Shown here piece by piece: positions 49,501 to 58,661 of a stretch of DNA of 64,000 bases. The notes under the pieces are model-generated. The model saw only the letters and a list, made by a program, of their open reading frames with translations, searched no databases and was not told the origin of the DNA. Each line of letters opens with the position of its first letter. Positions within the stretch are counted from its first letter, which is position 1. The translations under genes were made by a program, and so were the position numbers. Origin of the DNA: Epilithonimonas mollis (GTDB lineage Bacteria; Bacteroidota; Bacteroidia; Flavobacteriales; Weeksellaceae); the NCBI RefSeq assembly GCF_900142325.1, contig NZ_FRAM01000004.1, forward strand, positions 272,804-336,803. Direction: 5' to 3'.

Positions 49501-51692
49501 CCGTCATAATCCGTGTCCCGGAATGCTTCGATCTGTTGCGAAGTGATATCAGAACTATTCTGAAGCGAAGTATTCACCACTTCATCAGTTTTTGAAAACA
49601 GGTATTTTAAAATTCCTTTTTTGATTTGGGGCTTCGTCTGGACACTGAATTCGGACTCTTTCCTTTTATTTTGAGCCTGAAGTATTTTATCGGTTTTCTC
49701 AAGAATTTCAGCAAATTGATCCCGGCTGAGGTTCTTTGGCTCATTAGTCAGCTGAGTTTGCAGCTTGGTGTACTTCTCAATCTCCCTTAAGATTGCAGGG
49801 GATTTGAATCTGATGTCGTTGAGTTGAGAGACGATCGTTTTAAGTTTGTCCTGTACCTCGGAAAGATCAATTTCAGTTTCTTTTTCCGGATTACCTTCTT
49901 TTTCAACTGGAACTGTTTTTTGTATGTTTACCTCAGTTTCAACATTCTCAAAAAGCAGGTCTTCAAAGAGATTCCCTATTCTTTCGGTTTGTTTGTTCGT
50001 TTCAAGTCTCTGCAGCCTGGCTAATGCTTCATCCAGATTTCCGTGGACGTATAGCTCCATACGTCCGAAACGATTCGATTTCTCACGGATCTCACCCAAA
50101 ATGTTTCCTGGATTTTTTTCAAAATAAGCGGAGATATCCCGATTAATTTTTTGAGAGGATTTTTTAAGAATAATGATATCCGTTCCGATCTGTGTTCCTG
50201 CAAAAGCTCCGATTGGTAATCGGAAAGCCTTGACCAATTCAGCATTTTCAAGATCTCTCTTGCGGTTGAGCCAGCCTGACGGAAGGACCATTGCCAGGAC
50301 TCCATCGTCTTTCAGAACATCAAGGCTGCGTTTGACAAAGTAATCTTCGTATTTGGAAAGTTTGGGTTCCTCACCCAACCCTTTATAGAGACCACGATGT
50401 TCGCCATAAGGCGGATTTCCGATTACAAAATCGTATTGCTGAGAAAAATCCTTTTTGTTTCCCTTCTCGTCAATAAATTCAGTTTCAAAAGAACGGAGAT
50501 TTATGTTGGCTTCAGGATGGAGTATTTTCGCGATCTTCGCTGTGGTCTCATTGATCTCAAAGGCAGAAATAGTTGCATTAGAAGCAAGTCCATTAGCTGC
50601 ATACAAGAAGCCGCCCGTCCCCACGCTCGGTTCTAAAACGCTTAGTTCCTTCCTGTTTTTAAAGTGGTCTTTGATTAGGTTCCGGACAGCCTCTACGATT
50701 TTCTGATCCGTGTAATACTCGTCAAGAATACCGCGACCTTCTTTTGCGACACCGCCGCTTTTAAACTGATGGCAGATATCTTTTAGTTCTTCGGTGATGG
50801 CGATGCCATCTTTAAAAAGAACCTCTTTGTTAATTGAAATAAAACAAGCTGCGGAAACGACTTCTGCAACTTGCTGGTTGGTCAGCTTCTGACCATTATA
50901 TTTTGCGATAAGACCGCCTAATTCTGCAACATTTGCAGAATTATTGGTTATCTTGGGGACTTGTCCTTCGGATTTTCCTGTGTCGGGTGCAATTCGCCCG
51001 AATATGATTCTGCCCACGGAAGGTCTTTCTTCAGCATCCTGAGATTGTGTTCCGTCAGTGGATCTTCTTCCTCGTTCTCCGGGTTTGTGATCGCTCCGCT
51101 TTGCGCCTGAAGGTCCATTTCCAGCATTTGAGCTGTCCACATTTTGTCCTCTGTCGTTATTTCCGTTTTGTTGGGATTGGATGTCCTGCAAAGGTTTTCC
51201 AGAATCTCTTCCAGAAAATTCGGATCCCAGGTGCTGAGTGTCGGATATTCCTTTTGATCTAATTTTACTGCCGGCATTTTCTGATTCTTTTGATTTGACT
51301 AAATTACTGTTTTTATGAAGATTCTTTAATTTGTTCTGAAGATATTGAGCCAGGTTCTTATTTCCATTGGCGGATATCTCATACATTTTCCGGATGTCTT
51401 TGATATTCTTGTCCCTAAATTCCATCAGGATTTTGAGCGTTGCTGCATCGTCTGTCCGGTTTGCTTCAAGACACAAAAAGATCTTGCCTTCGAAATACTT
51501 GAATCTGCTGAGGAATTTTTTTGCATTCGTAACCGCATTGAGCGTAACAAGGGTTCTTGTATTGGATTGCCCGTTAAGCTCTAACAGTTTTTGGAACGAC
51601 TTAGCATCCTCATTTTTTCCAAAAAGGATCAGTTCGTTTTTACTTCCTTCAATGACAGTAATGTCATCATTTATTTCTATAGGCTCACTCAT
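46548..51692 (-). CDS. Toprim-like / N6-adenine methyltransferase / SNF2-type helicase fusion
   Basis: 1714 residues. Residues about 1-120 resemble a Toprim domain with altered acidic residues (KIFLCLEANRTDDAATLKIL). A low-complexity linker (about 130-240) follows. The methyltransferase has VLEPSVGTGGFLYAA and IGNPPYG (Asn426). The helicase has HEVGFGKTLSG (Lys978), TFDEVHNANH, LLSATPFTNKPLEYYS and EGRAWRQGNRH. Long coiled coil near the end. Similar giant proteins are found on Bacteroidetes conjugative elements and relate to DarB-like antirestriction proteins; protecting the incoming element is a reasonable inference. It overlaps the upstream gene by 8 nt. Confidence 0.88.
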   Translation of the reverse strand: MSEPIEINDDITVIEGSKNELILFGKNEDAKSFQKLLELNGQSNTRTLVTLNAVTNAKKFLSRFKYFEGKIFLCLEANRTDDAATLKILMEFRDKNIKDIRKMYEISANGNKNLAQYLQNKLKNLHKNSNLVKSKESENAGSKIRSKGISDTQHLGSEFSGRDSGKPLQDIQSQQNGNNDRGQNVDSSNAGNGPSGAKRSDHKPGERGRRSTDGTQSQDAEERPSVGRIIFGRIAPDTGKSEGQVPKITNNSANVAELGGLIAKYNGQKLTNQQVAEVVSAACFISINKEVLFKDGIAITEELKDICHQFKSGGVAKEGRGILDEYYTDQKIVEAVRNLIKDHFKNRKELSVLEPSVGTGGFLYAANGLASNATISAFEINETTAKIAKILHPEANINLRSFETEFIDEKGNKKDFSQQYDFVIGNPPYGEHRGLYKGLGEEPKLSKYEDYFVKRSLDVLKDDGVLAMVLPSGWLNRKRDLENAELVKAFRLPIGAFAGTQIGTDIIILKKSSQKINRDISAYFEKNPGNILGEIREKSNRFGRMELYVHGNLDEALARLQRLETNKQTERIGNLFEDLLFENVETEVNIQKTVPVEKEGNPEKETEIDLSEVQDKLKTIVSQLNDIRFKSPAILREIEKYTKLQTQLTNEPKNLSRDQFAEILEKTDKILQAQNKRKESEFSVQTKPQIKKGILKYLFSKTDEVVNTSLQNSSDITSQQIEAFRDTDYDGTLNNRGKHYRFANYIGGKWVHDFYYAEGNIYAKLEQLERDFADKNSVGGTEDQYEKQKALLQRVLPIPKSIDEISISPNHEFVQQFALGQVEKEQYNYNTKLSEVVTVDYNLAEKFKDFVGTLPSDAFQGSSAWEVRQFVDNETVTGSDKERNALVRDRRKAAAIDLFQKFILEELSDELRERFVREFNKNYNNIYVPDYSKFPLFSKINKNFKGHELRLTEVQKAGIGRLTTKGVGLLAHEVGFGKTLSGILSMHEAMERANSKRPLIIVPNDSIIKQWVETIFETIPNAKVNVLGNLGKDYDLSKFDNKDGEITIVTYEGFNNIGFSESITQDLASKFSYISESELRSVNSISDRDFQKELEKTKEVEGKMKRGKIYDWEDFGFDHITFDEVHNANHIVGKVRIEDRRFSSDFRSQNQQTSKLGINTWMAAQYIQQKYDGRNVTLLSATPFTNKPLEYYSILSLIANKRLEESGYFNVNTFFETFMEADTDMEIDAKGDVKFKANVRRFKNNSLFQQLLSEFIDIKGEEDNPELVRPNKINKEYKIEQNDLTKEQYDLLTESFSETEKGAILTHILNARLITISPYLSPYYDGGLPTVEEFIDNSPKLKETMNLIQQNKKDIPDAGQIIYSELAVAEFPKMKEYLVTNIGYKPDEIGVITGTTSKAQRISVQNDFNSGKIKIVIGSEAIQEGMNLQENTTDLYLLSLPYNFTTLRQVEGRAWRQGNRHENVRVNFMLTNDSIDVFMLQKLQSKQARYLEAMKKGADVLDISDISTQELKTSIITNPETRANIEIELLKKKIESEKNKFLADIAFVLRKQEDFLKVKEMVTKAEQAYYRILGYSQNGDANTNYWKNQLPSYQKTIDLAKMEVQKTIEFLGEKGVNVAEIEKQTQDTEAKIVELDKRLEQLPETKIQLILQYKQEREEQININKAIDFISERSDENKTLFGCTFTTDHVAKSFSSIINYQNESNLQIETKRKR

Positions 51693-52365
51693 TTTTTGTG
51701 CGTGTTACAAAACGATTAAACTCAAATAGTTCCTGGGCCGGCTCGTCCCAGTTTTTTCTCGGAATCAACTGAAGCGTGACAAAAATGTCATTCTTCTTAT
51801 TGTAAGAGTCAATACGTTCCAGCCGTCCGCGATAATCTATTTCAGCGTGTCGGTACAATGAGTACGGAAGAATAGTGTCGGTAGGATAGATATAGAACCG
51901 GGTGTAGTTCCAGGGCGAATTGATCTCGAAACGTTTATATTGTTTACCGAACAAAACAGTGTCAGATAATTTCCTTCTATTCCTGTAATTCGGAATCCAT
52001 TCTTTTGAGAAAACAGCACCTTCTTTCTTCTGCCATACAAGCAATGGCTCTTGTTTTAGCACGACCTCCGAAAATATTGCGTTCTTTCTTTCAGAACCCA
52101 GTGAATAGCATAGAGAATCATTGATAAAATAAAGTTGCTTATTAACTTCCGGAAAGCTTCGGTCGGGAACGATTTCTATCAAATCATCCTCAGAATAGCT
52201 CATTTTGGAAATATGGAAACTCTGCATTTGGTCCAGTCCCTTGGAAGCATTGAAATAGACATTGGAAAAGATATCAATGCCGCCTTTATCCGGTTTAATT
52301 TCTTTTCGGCAGGAACTTAAGCCTAACATTACAGCATAAGATAATAGTGTCAATTTTATTTTCAT
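51685..52365 (-). CDS. Element-borne hypothetical lipoprotein
   Basis: 226 residues with lipobox (GLSSC, Cys19). Strand-rich with many aromatic residues (YIYPTDTILPYSLYRHAEID). No known family. It stands between two large element proteins and overlaps the giant helicase gene by 8 nt, so it belongs to that transcript. A surface-exclusion or entry role is possible but unsupported. Confidence 0.65.
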   Translation of the reverse strand: MKIKLTLLSYAVMLGLSSCRKEIKPDKGGIDIFSNVYFNASKGLDQMQSFHISKMSYSEDDLIEIVPDRSFPEVNKQLYFINDSLCYSLGSERKNAIFSEVVLKQEPLLVWQKKEGAVFSKEWIPNYRNRRKLSDTVLFGKQYKRFEINSPWNYTRFYIYPTDTILPYSLYRHAEIDYRGRLERIDSYNKKNDIFVTLQLIPRKNWDEPAQELFEFNRFVTRTKNE

Positions 52366-52434
52366 CGTGTTTAATTTTAAAAAAGCGGCAGATCATCAGA
52401 CCCACCGCCTTCGCATAATGGTCAGGTATTTCTA

Positions 52435-54372
52435 TTAACGTTTGATGCTTTGCTCTTTCACGTTATTTTTTTCGTGCTTATGATCCTGTTCCAGCCCTTC
52501 CAAAGGCTTGTTGGTATTCAGGCGGTTCATATCGTTGTCATAAAGTTTAAGGTTTTTGTTTTGAGGATCAAGAACAGCTTTGCCTTCCATGACCGAATCA
52601 TCCTTTTTGAATTTTACTTTGACAATATTTCCTTTCTCTAAAGATTTTATGACATTTTCTTTCCATTCCGGTTTATCAAACACCAACTCCGCTTTCTCAA
52701 CGATTTTGGCTGTATCGACGCCATAATTTTTGTAGAAATTCTGGAAATAATAATTGCCCTTTTCTGTTTTGGCTTGGTAGAAATCAAATTGAACAAAGGC
52801 AGGCTCTACCTGTTCACTCTTTGGATTAAGAAATTCAATCTTTACATTCCGTCCTTCCAAAAGGTTGATAGCCTCCTTCGCTGTAAAGCTATTTTCTCCT
52901 CTGATATGAAAATTGTGAGAGCGCTCCTCATTGTTCTCGCTTGTAAGCTTGGCATGATACGAATTGAGAAAAATACCACCTCTATCGGTTTTGTTGAAGT
53001 TCAGTGTAAAATCCACCTTATTACCGGGCAATACTCTGTCCGAACCGGTTTTAATTTCAAACTGTTGCTTTTTAGCGTTGATCCCATTTTCTAAATCTTT
53101 ATGAAGTTGTTCGCCTTCACCGAAACCAAGATACTTCATCTGGTCTTTCAGGTATTGTACCTGGTCGAAATCTTTTTGTGTTTCCATAATTTTTGGATTT
53201 TGATTGTTATATTTTATTTCATCAATTGATAATGACCTGTATGAAGATACCCCTTCTTCATCCAGGAACATTTTGACTATTCCACCTCCCGGCAATATGG
53301 AATAGGCTTCTGCATAATGCTGTTTTTGTAGCAGGCCGTAAGCAAGTTCGTATTTATCATTCTTAGATAGGTGGTATCCATCAATGAAATCAGGCAATTG
53401 TCTCAATTGTTGTTCAGTCAGAGTATAATCTCCGCTCGTCATTCCGAATTCCATCTTTTCTAAGTAACTCTCTCTTTGATATTGGGTGATATTTAAATCT
53501 CCCAGAAGAAATTCTTTGTCTCTTTCAATATTTTTGTGATTTAGCAGATCATGTAAAGCTTCTTCAGAAAGCTTTGGGGAAAGAAGGTGTAATTGAGCTT
53601 TTTCTATAATATCATTTTCTGCAAAGATTTTAAATTCATTCAGGCTTTTTGGAGTTTCACCTTGTTTTACAATACCGGTCCACTCATTATTACCAAACGA
53701 TAAATGGTATTCCTGAGTTTGGAGATCATAACTGTAATAGCTGTGCCCATCTGGACTCACCAGGGAACCACTCCCGTATTCATAATCATTCCAATTCCAC
53801 CCCTTAGGCAAATCGGACACGTTGATTAGATTTTCTTCGAAATCTATATCTGAAAAGAGTTTACCACCTTCTTTTTTTATTTCAATTTTATAATTGTGAT
53901 AATGCAAAGCCTGCCGCTCGTCAATTTGTGTATTGGTCAATTTTAAACTTAAATCAGTCCTGTCATACAACTCTTTCGCCCATATATCGGAAAGGAACTT
54001 CTGTTTTGCCGCTTCGTTATCTACATATATTTCTGTAAAAGCATTATTATCCTGAATGATTAAGACTTTAGTATTTGCTTCCTGTTTTCCGATAAATTGA
54101 ACCAGTCCGGAAGTGCTTTTAATATCAATTTCTACGGGAAACTCCTTATTTGAATTTGAGATAATCTTCACACTATAGGGCTGGCTTGCACTGAATCCGT
54201 TCTCTTTTGATTTGTAGATCTGCATAAATTTTCTCTCCTTATCGGAAAATTTCTTTTCTCCATCTTGAAAGAACAACTCAGCAGGTGTGCTTTCCATTTC
54301 TTTTACAAAATCTTTATAGGCTTTGGTTTTTGGAGTAATTATCCTTTCAAACCATGACAATTCTTTTTCCAT
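52435..54372 (-). CDS. Conjugative-element protein of unknown function
   Basis: 645 residues with no leader. The C-terminal part from METQKDFDQVQYLKDQMKYL (about residue 390) with LGFGEGEQLHKDLENGI resembles proteins shared by Bacteroidetes conjugative elements. The N-terminal part (WFERIITPKTKAYKDFVKEM and on) is a separate region, so the protein looks like a fusion. The end is Lys/Asp-rich (KFKKDDSVMEGKAVLDPQNK). Function not assigned. Confidence 0.65.
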   Translation of the reverse strand: MEKELSWFERIITPKTKAYKDFVKEMESTPAELFFQDGEKKFSDKERKFMQIYKSKENGFSASQPYSVKIISNSNKEFPVEIDIKSTSGLVQFIGKQEANTKVLIIQDNNAFTEIYVDNEAAKQKFLSDIWAKELYDRTDLSLKLTNTQIDERQALHYHNYKIEIKKEGGKLFSDIDFEENLINVSDLPKGWNWNDYEYGSGSLVSPDGHSYYSYDLQTQEYHLSFGNNEWTGIVKQGETPKSLNEFKIFAENDIIEKAQLHLLSPKLSEEALHDLLNHKNIERDKEFLLGDLNITQYQRESYLEKMEFGMTSGDYTLTEQQLRQLPDFIDGYHLSKNDKYELAYGLLQKQHYAEAYSILPGGGIVKMFLDEEGVSSYRSLSIDEIKYNNQNPKIMETQKDFDQVQYLKDQMKYLGFGEGEQLHKDLENGINAKKQQFEIKTGSDRVLPGNKVDFTLNFNKTDRGGIFLNSYHAKLTSENNEERSHNFHIRGENSFTAKEAINLLEGRNVKIEFLNPKSEQVEPAFVQFDFYQAKTEKGNYYFQNFYKNYGVDTAKIVEKAELVFDKPEWKENVIKSLEKGNIVKVKFKKDDSVMEGKAVLDPQNKNLKLYDNDMNRLNTNKPLEGLEQDHKHEKNNVKEQSIKR

Positions 54373-54493
54373 TTGCGTTTTATAATTTATTAAAACATTA
54401 AAATTGTTCTATCCTCTAAAATTCCTTTTATTCTTATTCTTTCGAGAGTACATCTCAATCACAACAGCGTAACTAACGACAGAATAAAACGAG

Positions 54494-55030
54494 TTAATTA
54501 TTGCAGTTGGCTTTCGTTTCATTAATTTTTTCCATTATTAATTGCTTAGGCAAAAAATTCCAGCAATAGTAACTACTGCTATAGGTAATCTTATTGTTTA
54601 CTATTCCTTTACAATTGAATTTGATTCTTTGATCGAACATCAGCAATTGCAACTCCTTTTGCATAAAAAGTTGTTTGGGCGCAGCATCATTTAACCAGGT
54701 ATTTGACATCAATAATGCAAAAGGCTTATTGAAATTCAGACATCTTTCAAAAATTTTTCTTTTGTTGGTAAAAGGAGGGTTCGATATGATAATATCCCAG
54801 TTTTCAGGTTCATATGTGTAGAAATCCTGACCACTATCAATATGCGAAAACACGACTTTATTTGTTTTGCTGATCTCTTTTACAAATTCGCTTTTTTGTG
54901 TATCAAATGGGCACCAGACAACACTATTTTCCGGTATATATCTGAGGATAGGTATTACCGCATATCTGGGGGTATGGCATTCGTCATTATTCCCCGAAGA
55001 ATATAAAATTTCATTACTTTTCATCATCAC
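54494..55030 (-). CDS. N6-adenine methyltransferase-like protein
   Basis: 178 residues. WDIIISNPPFTNKRKIFERC carries the NPPF motif IV of adenine methyltransferases. The cofactor-binding motif I is not classical (VVWCPFDTQKSEFVKEI). The length and start (YSSGNNDECHTPRYAVIPIL) resemble small phage/element methyltransferases. It may protect the element's DNA from host restriction together with the giant fusion protein. Confidence 0.7.
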   Translation of the reverse strand: MMMKSNEILYSSGNNDECHTPRYAVIPILRYIPENSVVWCPFDTQKSEFVKEISKTNKVVFSHIDSGQDFYTYEPENWDIIISNPPFTNKRKIFERCLNFNKPFALLMSNTWLNDAAPKQLFMQKELQLLMFDQRIKFNCKGIVNNKITYSSSYYCWNFLPKQLIMEKINETKANCNN

Positions 55031-55044
55031 GACTATATAAAAAC

Positions 55045-55758
55045 TTATCTTCCTCTACGTTTTGACTTTTGTAAATCTTCTTCCTGTTCCCCACTTTCCT
55101 CGACCATTCTGTTAGCCTTATCGTATAGATCTGGGTCATCTACATTTAACCGAATATTAGATTTTGCTCGCTTTTTCATTTGACCCATATCTTGTGAAAT
55201 TCCATCTACGGTATCAATCTCACCCGAAATGATGTTTATATCATTTCTGATTTCCTTGGCAATTTCAGGATATAAGTCTATTTTATCGTACAGGAAATTT
55301 TTCAGATTTTGCAGTTCGTTTTTATAGCGGTTTAGCTCCTGTATGTCTTTTTTATCAGCAATAATGGCGGTGAGATCAGGAGCGTTTTTGATAAGATCTA
55401 ATTCCTTTACAGTGTTGGTTTCTTCATCAAAAACAAAAGCCTGCTTTGAAAAGCTTAATCGTGTAGAATTCCCATTGTCATTGTATTGTGCCCTTGTTTC
55501 AGAATACTGAATTTGATCCTTGCTTTTTTTTAGAATTTCCGAAAGGCTTTTGTCCCGTTCCAGAAAGATGACCTTCAGCTGGGTATTGTTATCGGTGAGC
55601 TGAAAAGTAGCACGGTTCCTGTCATTATCAGCGACGATGGTATAGCCCCTCAGAAACTTCTGGACGTCGTCAGGACTTAACTTTTGGGAAAATGTAAGGT
55701 CTTCGTTGATGATGCCATAGGTTTTGAGGTCTTCGGTCGGTAAATTGTGATTTTCCAT
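55045..55758 (-). CDS. Conjugative-element hypothetical protein
   Basis: 237 residues, cytosolic, very charged. LSPDDVQKFLRGYTIVADND is a stretch seen in Bacteroidetes element proteins. A coiled-coil region (about 130-185) and a basic end (SKRRGR) follow. The role is unknown. It sits between the methyltransferase-like gene and the M23 peptidase, all on one strand. Confidence 0.6.
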   Translation of the reverse strand: MENHNLPTEDLKTYGIINEDLTFSQKLSPDDVQKFLRGYTIVADNDRNRATFQLTDNNTQLKVIFLERDKSLSEILKKSKDQIQYSETRAQYNDNGNSTRLSFSKQAFVFDEETNTVKELDLIKNAPDLTAIIADKKDIQELNRYKNELQNLKNFLYDKIDLYPEIAKEIRNDINIISGEIDTVDGISQDMGQMKKRAKSNIRLNVDDPDLYDKANRMVEESGEQEEDLQKSKRRGR

Positions 55759-55799
55759 ATGATGATGTTTTTTATGTTAGAGTGTAAGACTATTTAGTG

Positions 55800-56633
55800 T
55801 TAATAAGATGCAGCAAGCCAATGATTTGCTTCGATAAGGTCATTGAGAAAACGGATAGGATTGATGTAATTCCCATTCTCTCTGACCGCAAAATGCAGGT
55901 GCGCACCGGTAGAATTTCCGGTATTGCCGCTTTTGGCAATGATAAATCCCGCTTTTACCAAATCTCCTGTTCTGTAATAGAATTCTGAGAGATGCAGGTA
56001 AGACGTTTCAAACCGGTTGTAATGTTTTACTTTGATGTAATTTCCACCGCCTTTTGGATCCCATCCTGTTGCAGTAACCATTCCGTCCATCACGGCGTAC
56101 ACATTCTCATAATGAGCTTTAAGATCAATACCATTATGCATTCTGGCTCTTCCAAGCAGGGGATGTATTCTCATTCCATAAGGCGATGTCACGGAGACAG
56201 GCCTGCTTAATGGCATTGCGATCTTTGATAACTTCAGTTCTCCGGTTTCATTTTCAAAGCCATTCTTTGTTAGATTACTAGTTCGTTTTTGTTCATTAAT
56301 AACTACCTGACTTTGGCGCTGTAAAATCAGCGAATCCTGGATTTTTTGTATTCTCCATTTTTTGTTGTTATTTTCTGAATTCTCTTTGATCATTGTTTTC
56401 AAAGAATCCAGTTCTTTTTTCAGGTCTGCTTTGGAGGTTGTGTTAAAAATAGCCTTCCAGAATTTTTTGTCGCTTTTCTGCTTCAAATCCTTAGTCTCAT
56501 CCGTCTTCTCCACAATTGGAAGATTCTCTGTTTTCTTAGGCTGGATGGGTATAAGGGTATTGAATTGCCCATACACAAAGCAATGAAAAGAAAAAAACAA
56601 GGCGATAAAGCAGTATGTTGTAAGCGTTTTCAT
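55800..56633 (-). CDS. M23 (LytM) metallopeptidase of the conjugation system
   Basis: 277 residues with a signal peptide ending FVYGQ, a coiled-coil part (about 60-115) and a C-terminal M23 domain (about 145-270). Zinc ligands are in RMHNGIDLKAHY (His, Asp) and GAHLHFAVRENG (His-x-His). It cuts peptidoglycan cross-links and probably opens the wall for the mating channel. Its start overlaps the end of the coupling-protein gene by 4 nt. Confidence 0.92.
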   Translation of the reverse strand: MKTLTTYCFIALFFSFHCFVYGQFNTLIPIQPKKTENLPIVEKTDETKDLKQKSDKKFWKAIFNTTSKADLKKELDSLKTMIKENSENNNKKWRIQKIQDSLILQRQSQVVINEQKRTSNLTKNGFENETGELKLSKIAMPLSRPVSVTSPYGMRIHPLLGRARMHNGIDLKAHYENVYAVMDGMVTATGWDPKGGGNYIKVKHYNRFETSYLHLSEFYYRTGDLVKAGFIIAKSGNTGNSTGAHLHFAVRENGNYINPIRFLNDLIEANHWLAASY

Positions 56634-58624
56634 GAGGCTGATTTTATAAATTCATTCACGATGAGCTCCACTTCCTTGTTGATCTTCCGGAAATTGCTCA
56701 TCAGTACTTCCTCTTTGCGGTTAACTCCCCTTTTATCCAGAAATGAATAATAGATCGGCATCGGAGCATAGTTTCGCTCTTCTTCTTTAATGGCTTTCAT
56801 ATCCAGATTGATCTTTCCGTGAATCGCTGATGTCTTGTATTCGTCGGTGTCGTTTTCTTCCCCTTGCGCGATCATCCCAACCATTTCCCCGGTTTTTAAT
56901 GCGGCTATTTTTCCGGCCGGAATCATGTGGTCCATTTTCTCATTGATGCTGGTCGTTGTTCCCTGTTGTGATATGGACTGTGAGTAAGATTTCTGCTTGA
57001 TTTTTCCAAACAGTTTTTCCAGCCAGTCCAACGTATTTTTATCTCTTGCCGAACCGGATAGAATATTTCCGACAATGGCAGAAATAGTGTCTGCTACTTC
57101 CTTTTTGTAAAATTGCCGAAGCTGTGGAATTTCCTGAAGCCCTAGTAATACAGCGACCCTGTTGCTTCTAGCTGTAGCAACAACATTGTCGATCTTATGG
57201 ATATAAATGGTTGGAAATTCATCGGCAATAATACCTCCCGGCAGGTTGTGCTTGGAATTGATCAGGCGTAAAGTGCGGTTTAAAACCGATGAGTATAATG
57301 CGGAATTAATATCTTGCGTACCGGGGTCTGAGGCTAAAATCAGGATGGACGGATTTTCCCTGTCAGTAATTTTCAGTTCCACTTCATCACCTGAAAACAC
57401 CCAAAAACTTTCTTTAGTTGCTAACCTGGAAAGAAATATCTTTAGTGTTCCGATCTGTCCTTCCAGTTGATCAAAAGCTTTGTTATCATACGCTGTTTTG
57501 AAGGGAGAAAGCAATGACCCTATTTCCTCATTAGTAAACAGCGTGTCAAAGATTTCCTGATAGCTCCGATTCATAAAAGAGAGGATATGCGGCAGGTCTG
57601 AATATTTCCCGTTTTCCAGAGTAGCAAAAAAATAAATGCAGGATGACAGGAAGTTGATCGCAGATTGGGTGAAGAACGCATCCGATCCTCCGCCGGAACT
57701 ACTTCCGCCTTTCTGTAATGAAGACACCATTGATTCTGCCATTTCCTGTGCTTCCGCCAAAGTTTGGATATACTTTTTATGAAACGGATTGACCCGTTTA
57801 GATCTTTCAACCTCGTTTAGGTTTATGATGTGAAACTGATAGTTGTATTTCGATTCTCTACTTTTTTTAATCAGATAATTATAATAGGCGATCTTCGCTA
57901 AGTCTGGAAACTTAAAATCATAAATGCATAAGCAGAAGCCTTTTGCAATCATCTGGCGGATGGCCGGATTGATCACCCCAAACGACTTTCCGCTTCCCGG
58001 TGTTCCGATTACGGTCGTACCCCGAAACGGGTTGATGTTGATCCAGCCCTTATTGATTTTACCGTTATATCTGAATAAGTAAGGAATATTAATGCTTGTC
58101 TCGGTATTGACCAGTTCCCTATTCTGGTCAAAAGATTCTTCCTCGACATTCCATCGGTCTTTCCCCATTTTCTGCTGCATTAGCTTAGAGATGCTGTCTG
58201 CACCCATTTGTAGGATAACAGCCCCAAGAAAAGAGAGACTCGCATAGATGACCTGGTACAGGTTCATCCCGGGAAATACTTTCGAAAGTTCTGTATTTCC
58301 TGCTTCGTTCTGCCAAAATAAGGCGCAAAACATCATTGCCAGTCCCAATACCATTGGAGCAATGATTTCCTTTGCTACATTGAGATCTTTCTTTTTCTTA
58401 GCCTTCGTTCCGATAGCAACCAATCCGATCAAAATGAGTGTGGCAAACTTGGCATTAATGGGTGGATATATAAAGCTCATCTTCGAGAAGTTCTTCAATA
58501 GATTGGAGATTACCGGAACATTTGCATTCAGGTAAAAAAGAGATGCACAATCCAATACAACGACCGCATAAACCGCCTTTTGTAGGAATCCGTAGATCTT
58601 TATCTGATGTTGTTGTTCTTGCAT
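56630..58624 (-). CDS. VirD4/TraG-type coupling protein
   Basis: 664 residues. Four N-terminal membrane helices (about 10-150), then a hexameric ATPase: Walker A GTPGSGKSFGV, Walker B PGGIIADEFPTIYI, and the LASDPGTQDINSALYSSVLN region. It brings the relaxosome DNA to the type IV channel. It lies downstream of the TraN-like gene and upstream of the peptidase, in one transcript. Confidence 0.92.
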   Translation of the reverse strand: MQEQQHQIKIYGFLQKAVYAVVVLDCASLFYLNANVPVISNLLKNFSKMSFIYPPINAKFATLILIGLVAIGTKAKKKKDLNVAKEIIAPMVLGLAMMFCALFWQNEAGNTELSKVFPGMNLYQVIYASLSFLGAVILQMGADSISKLMQQKMGKDRWNVEEESFDQNRELVNTETSINIPYLFRYNGKINKGWININPFRGTTVIGTPGSGKSFGVINPAIRQMIAKGFCLCIYDFKFPDLAKIAYYNYLIKKSRESKYNYQFHIINLNEVERSKRVNPFHKKYIQTLAEAQEMAESMVSSLQKGGSSSGGGSDAFFTQSAINFLSSCIYFFATLENGKYSDLPHILSFMNRSYQEIFDTLFTNEEIGSLLSPFKTAYDNKAFDQLEGQIGTLKIFLSRLATKESFWVFSGDEVELKITDRENPSILILASDPGTQDINSALYSSVLNRTLRLINSKHNLPGGIIADEFPTIYIHKIDNVVATARSNRVAVLLGLQEIPQLRQFYKKEVADTISAIVGNILSGSARDKNTLDWLEKLFGKIKQKSYSQSISQQGTTTSINEKMDHMIPAGKIAALKTGEMVGMIAQGEENDTDEYKTSAIHGKINLDMKAIKEEERNYAPMPIYYSFLDKRGVNRKEEVLMSNFRKINKEVELIVNEFIKSAS

Positions 58625-58661
58625 TTTTTTTTAGTTAAAAAATTAGGTCAGGCCTAGCCTG

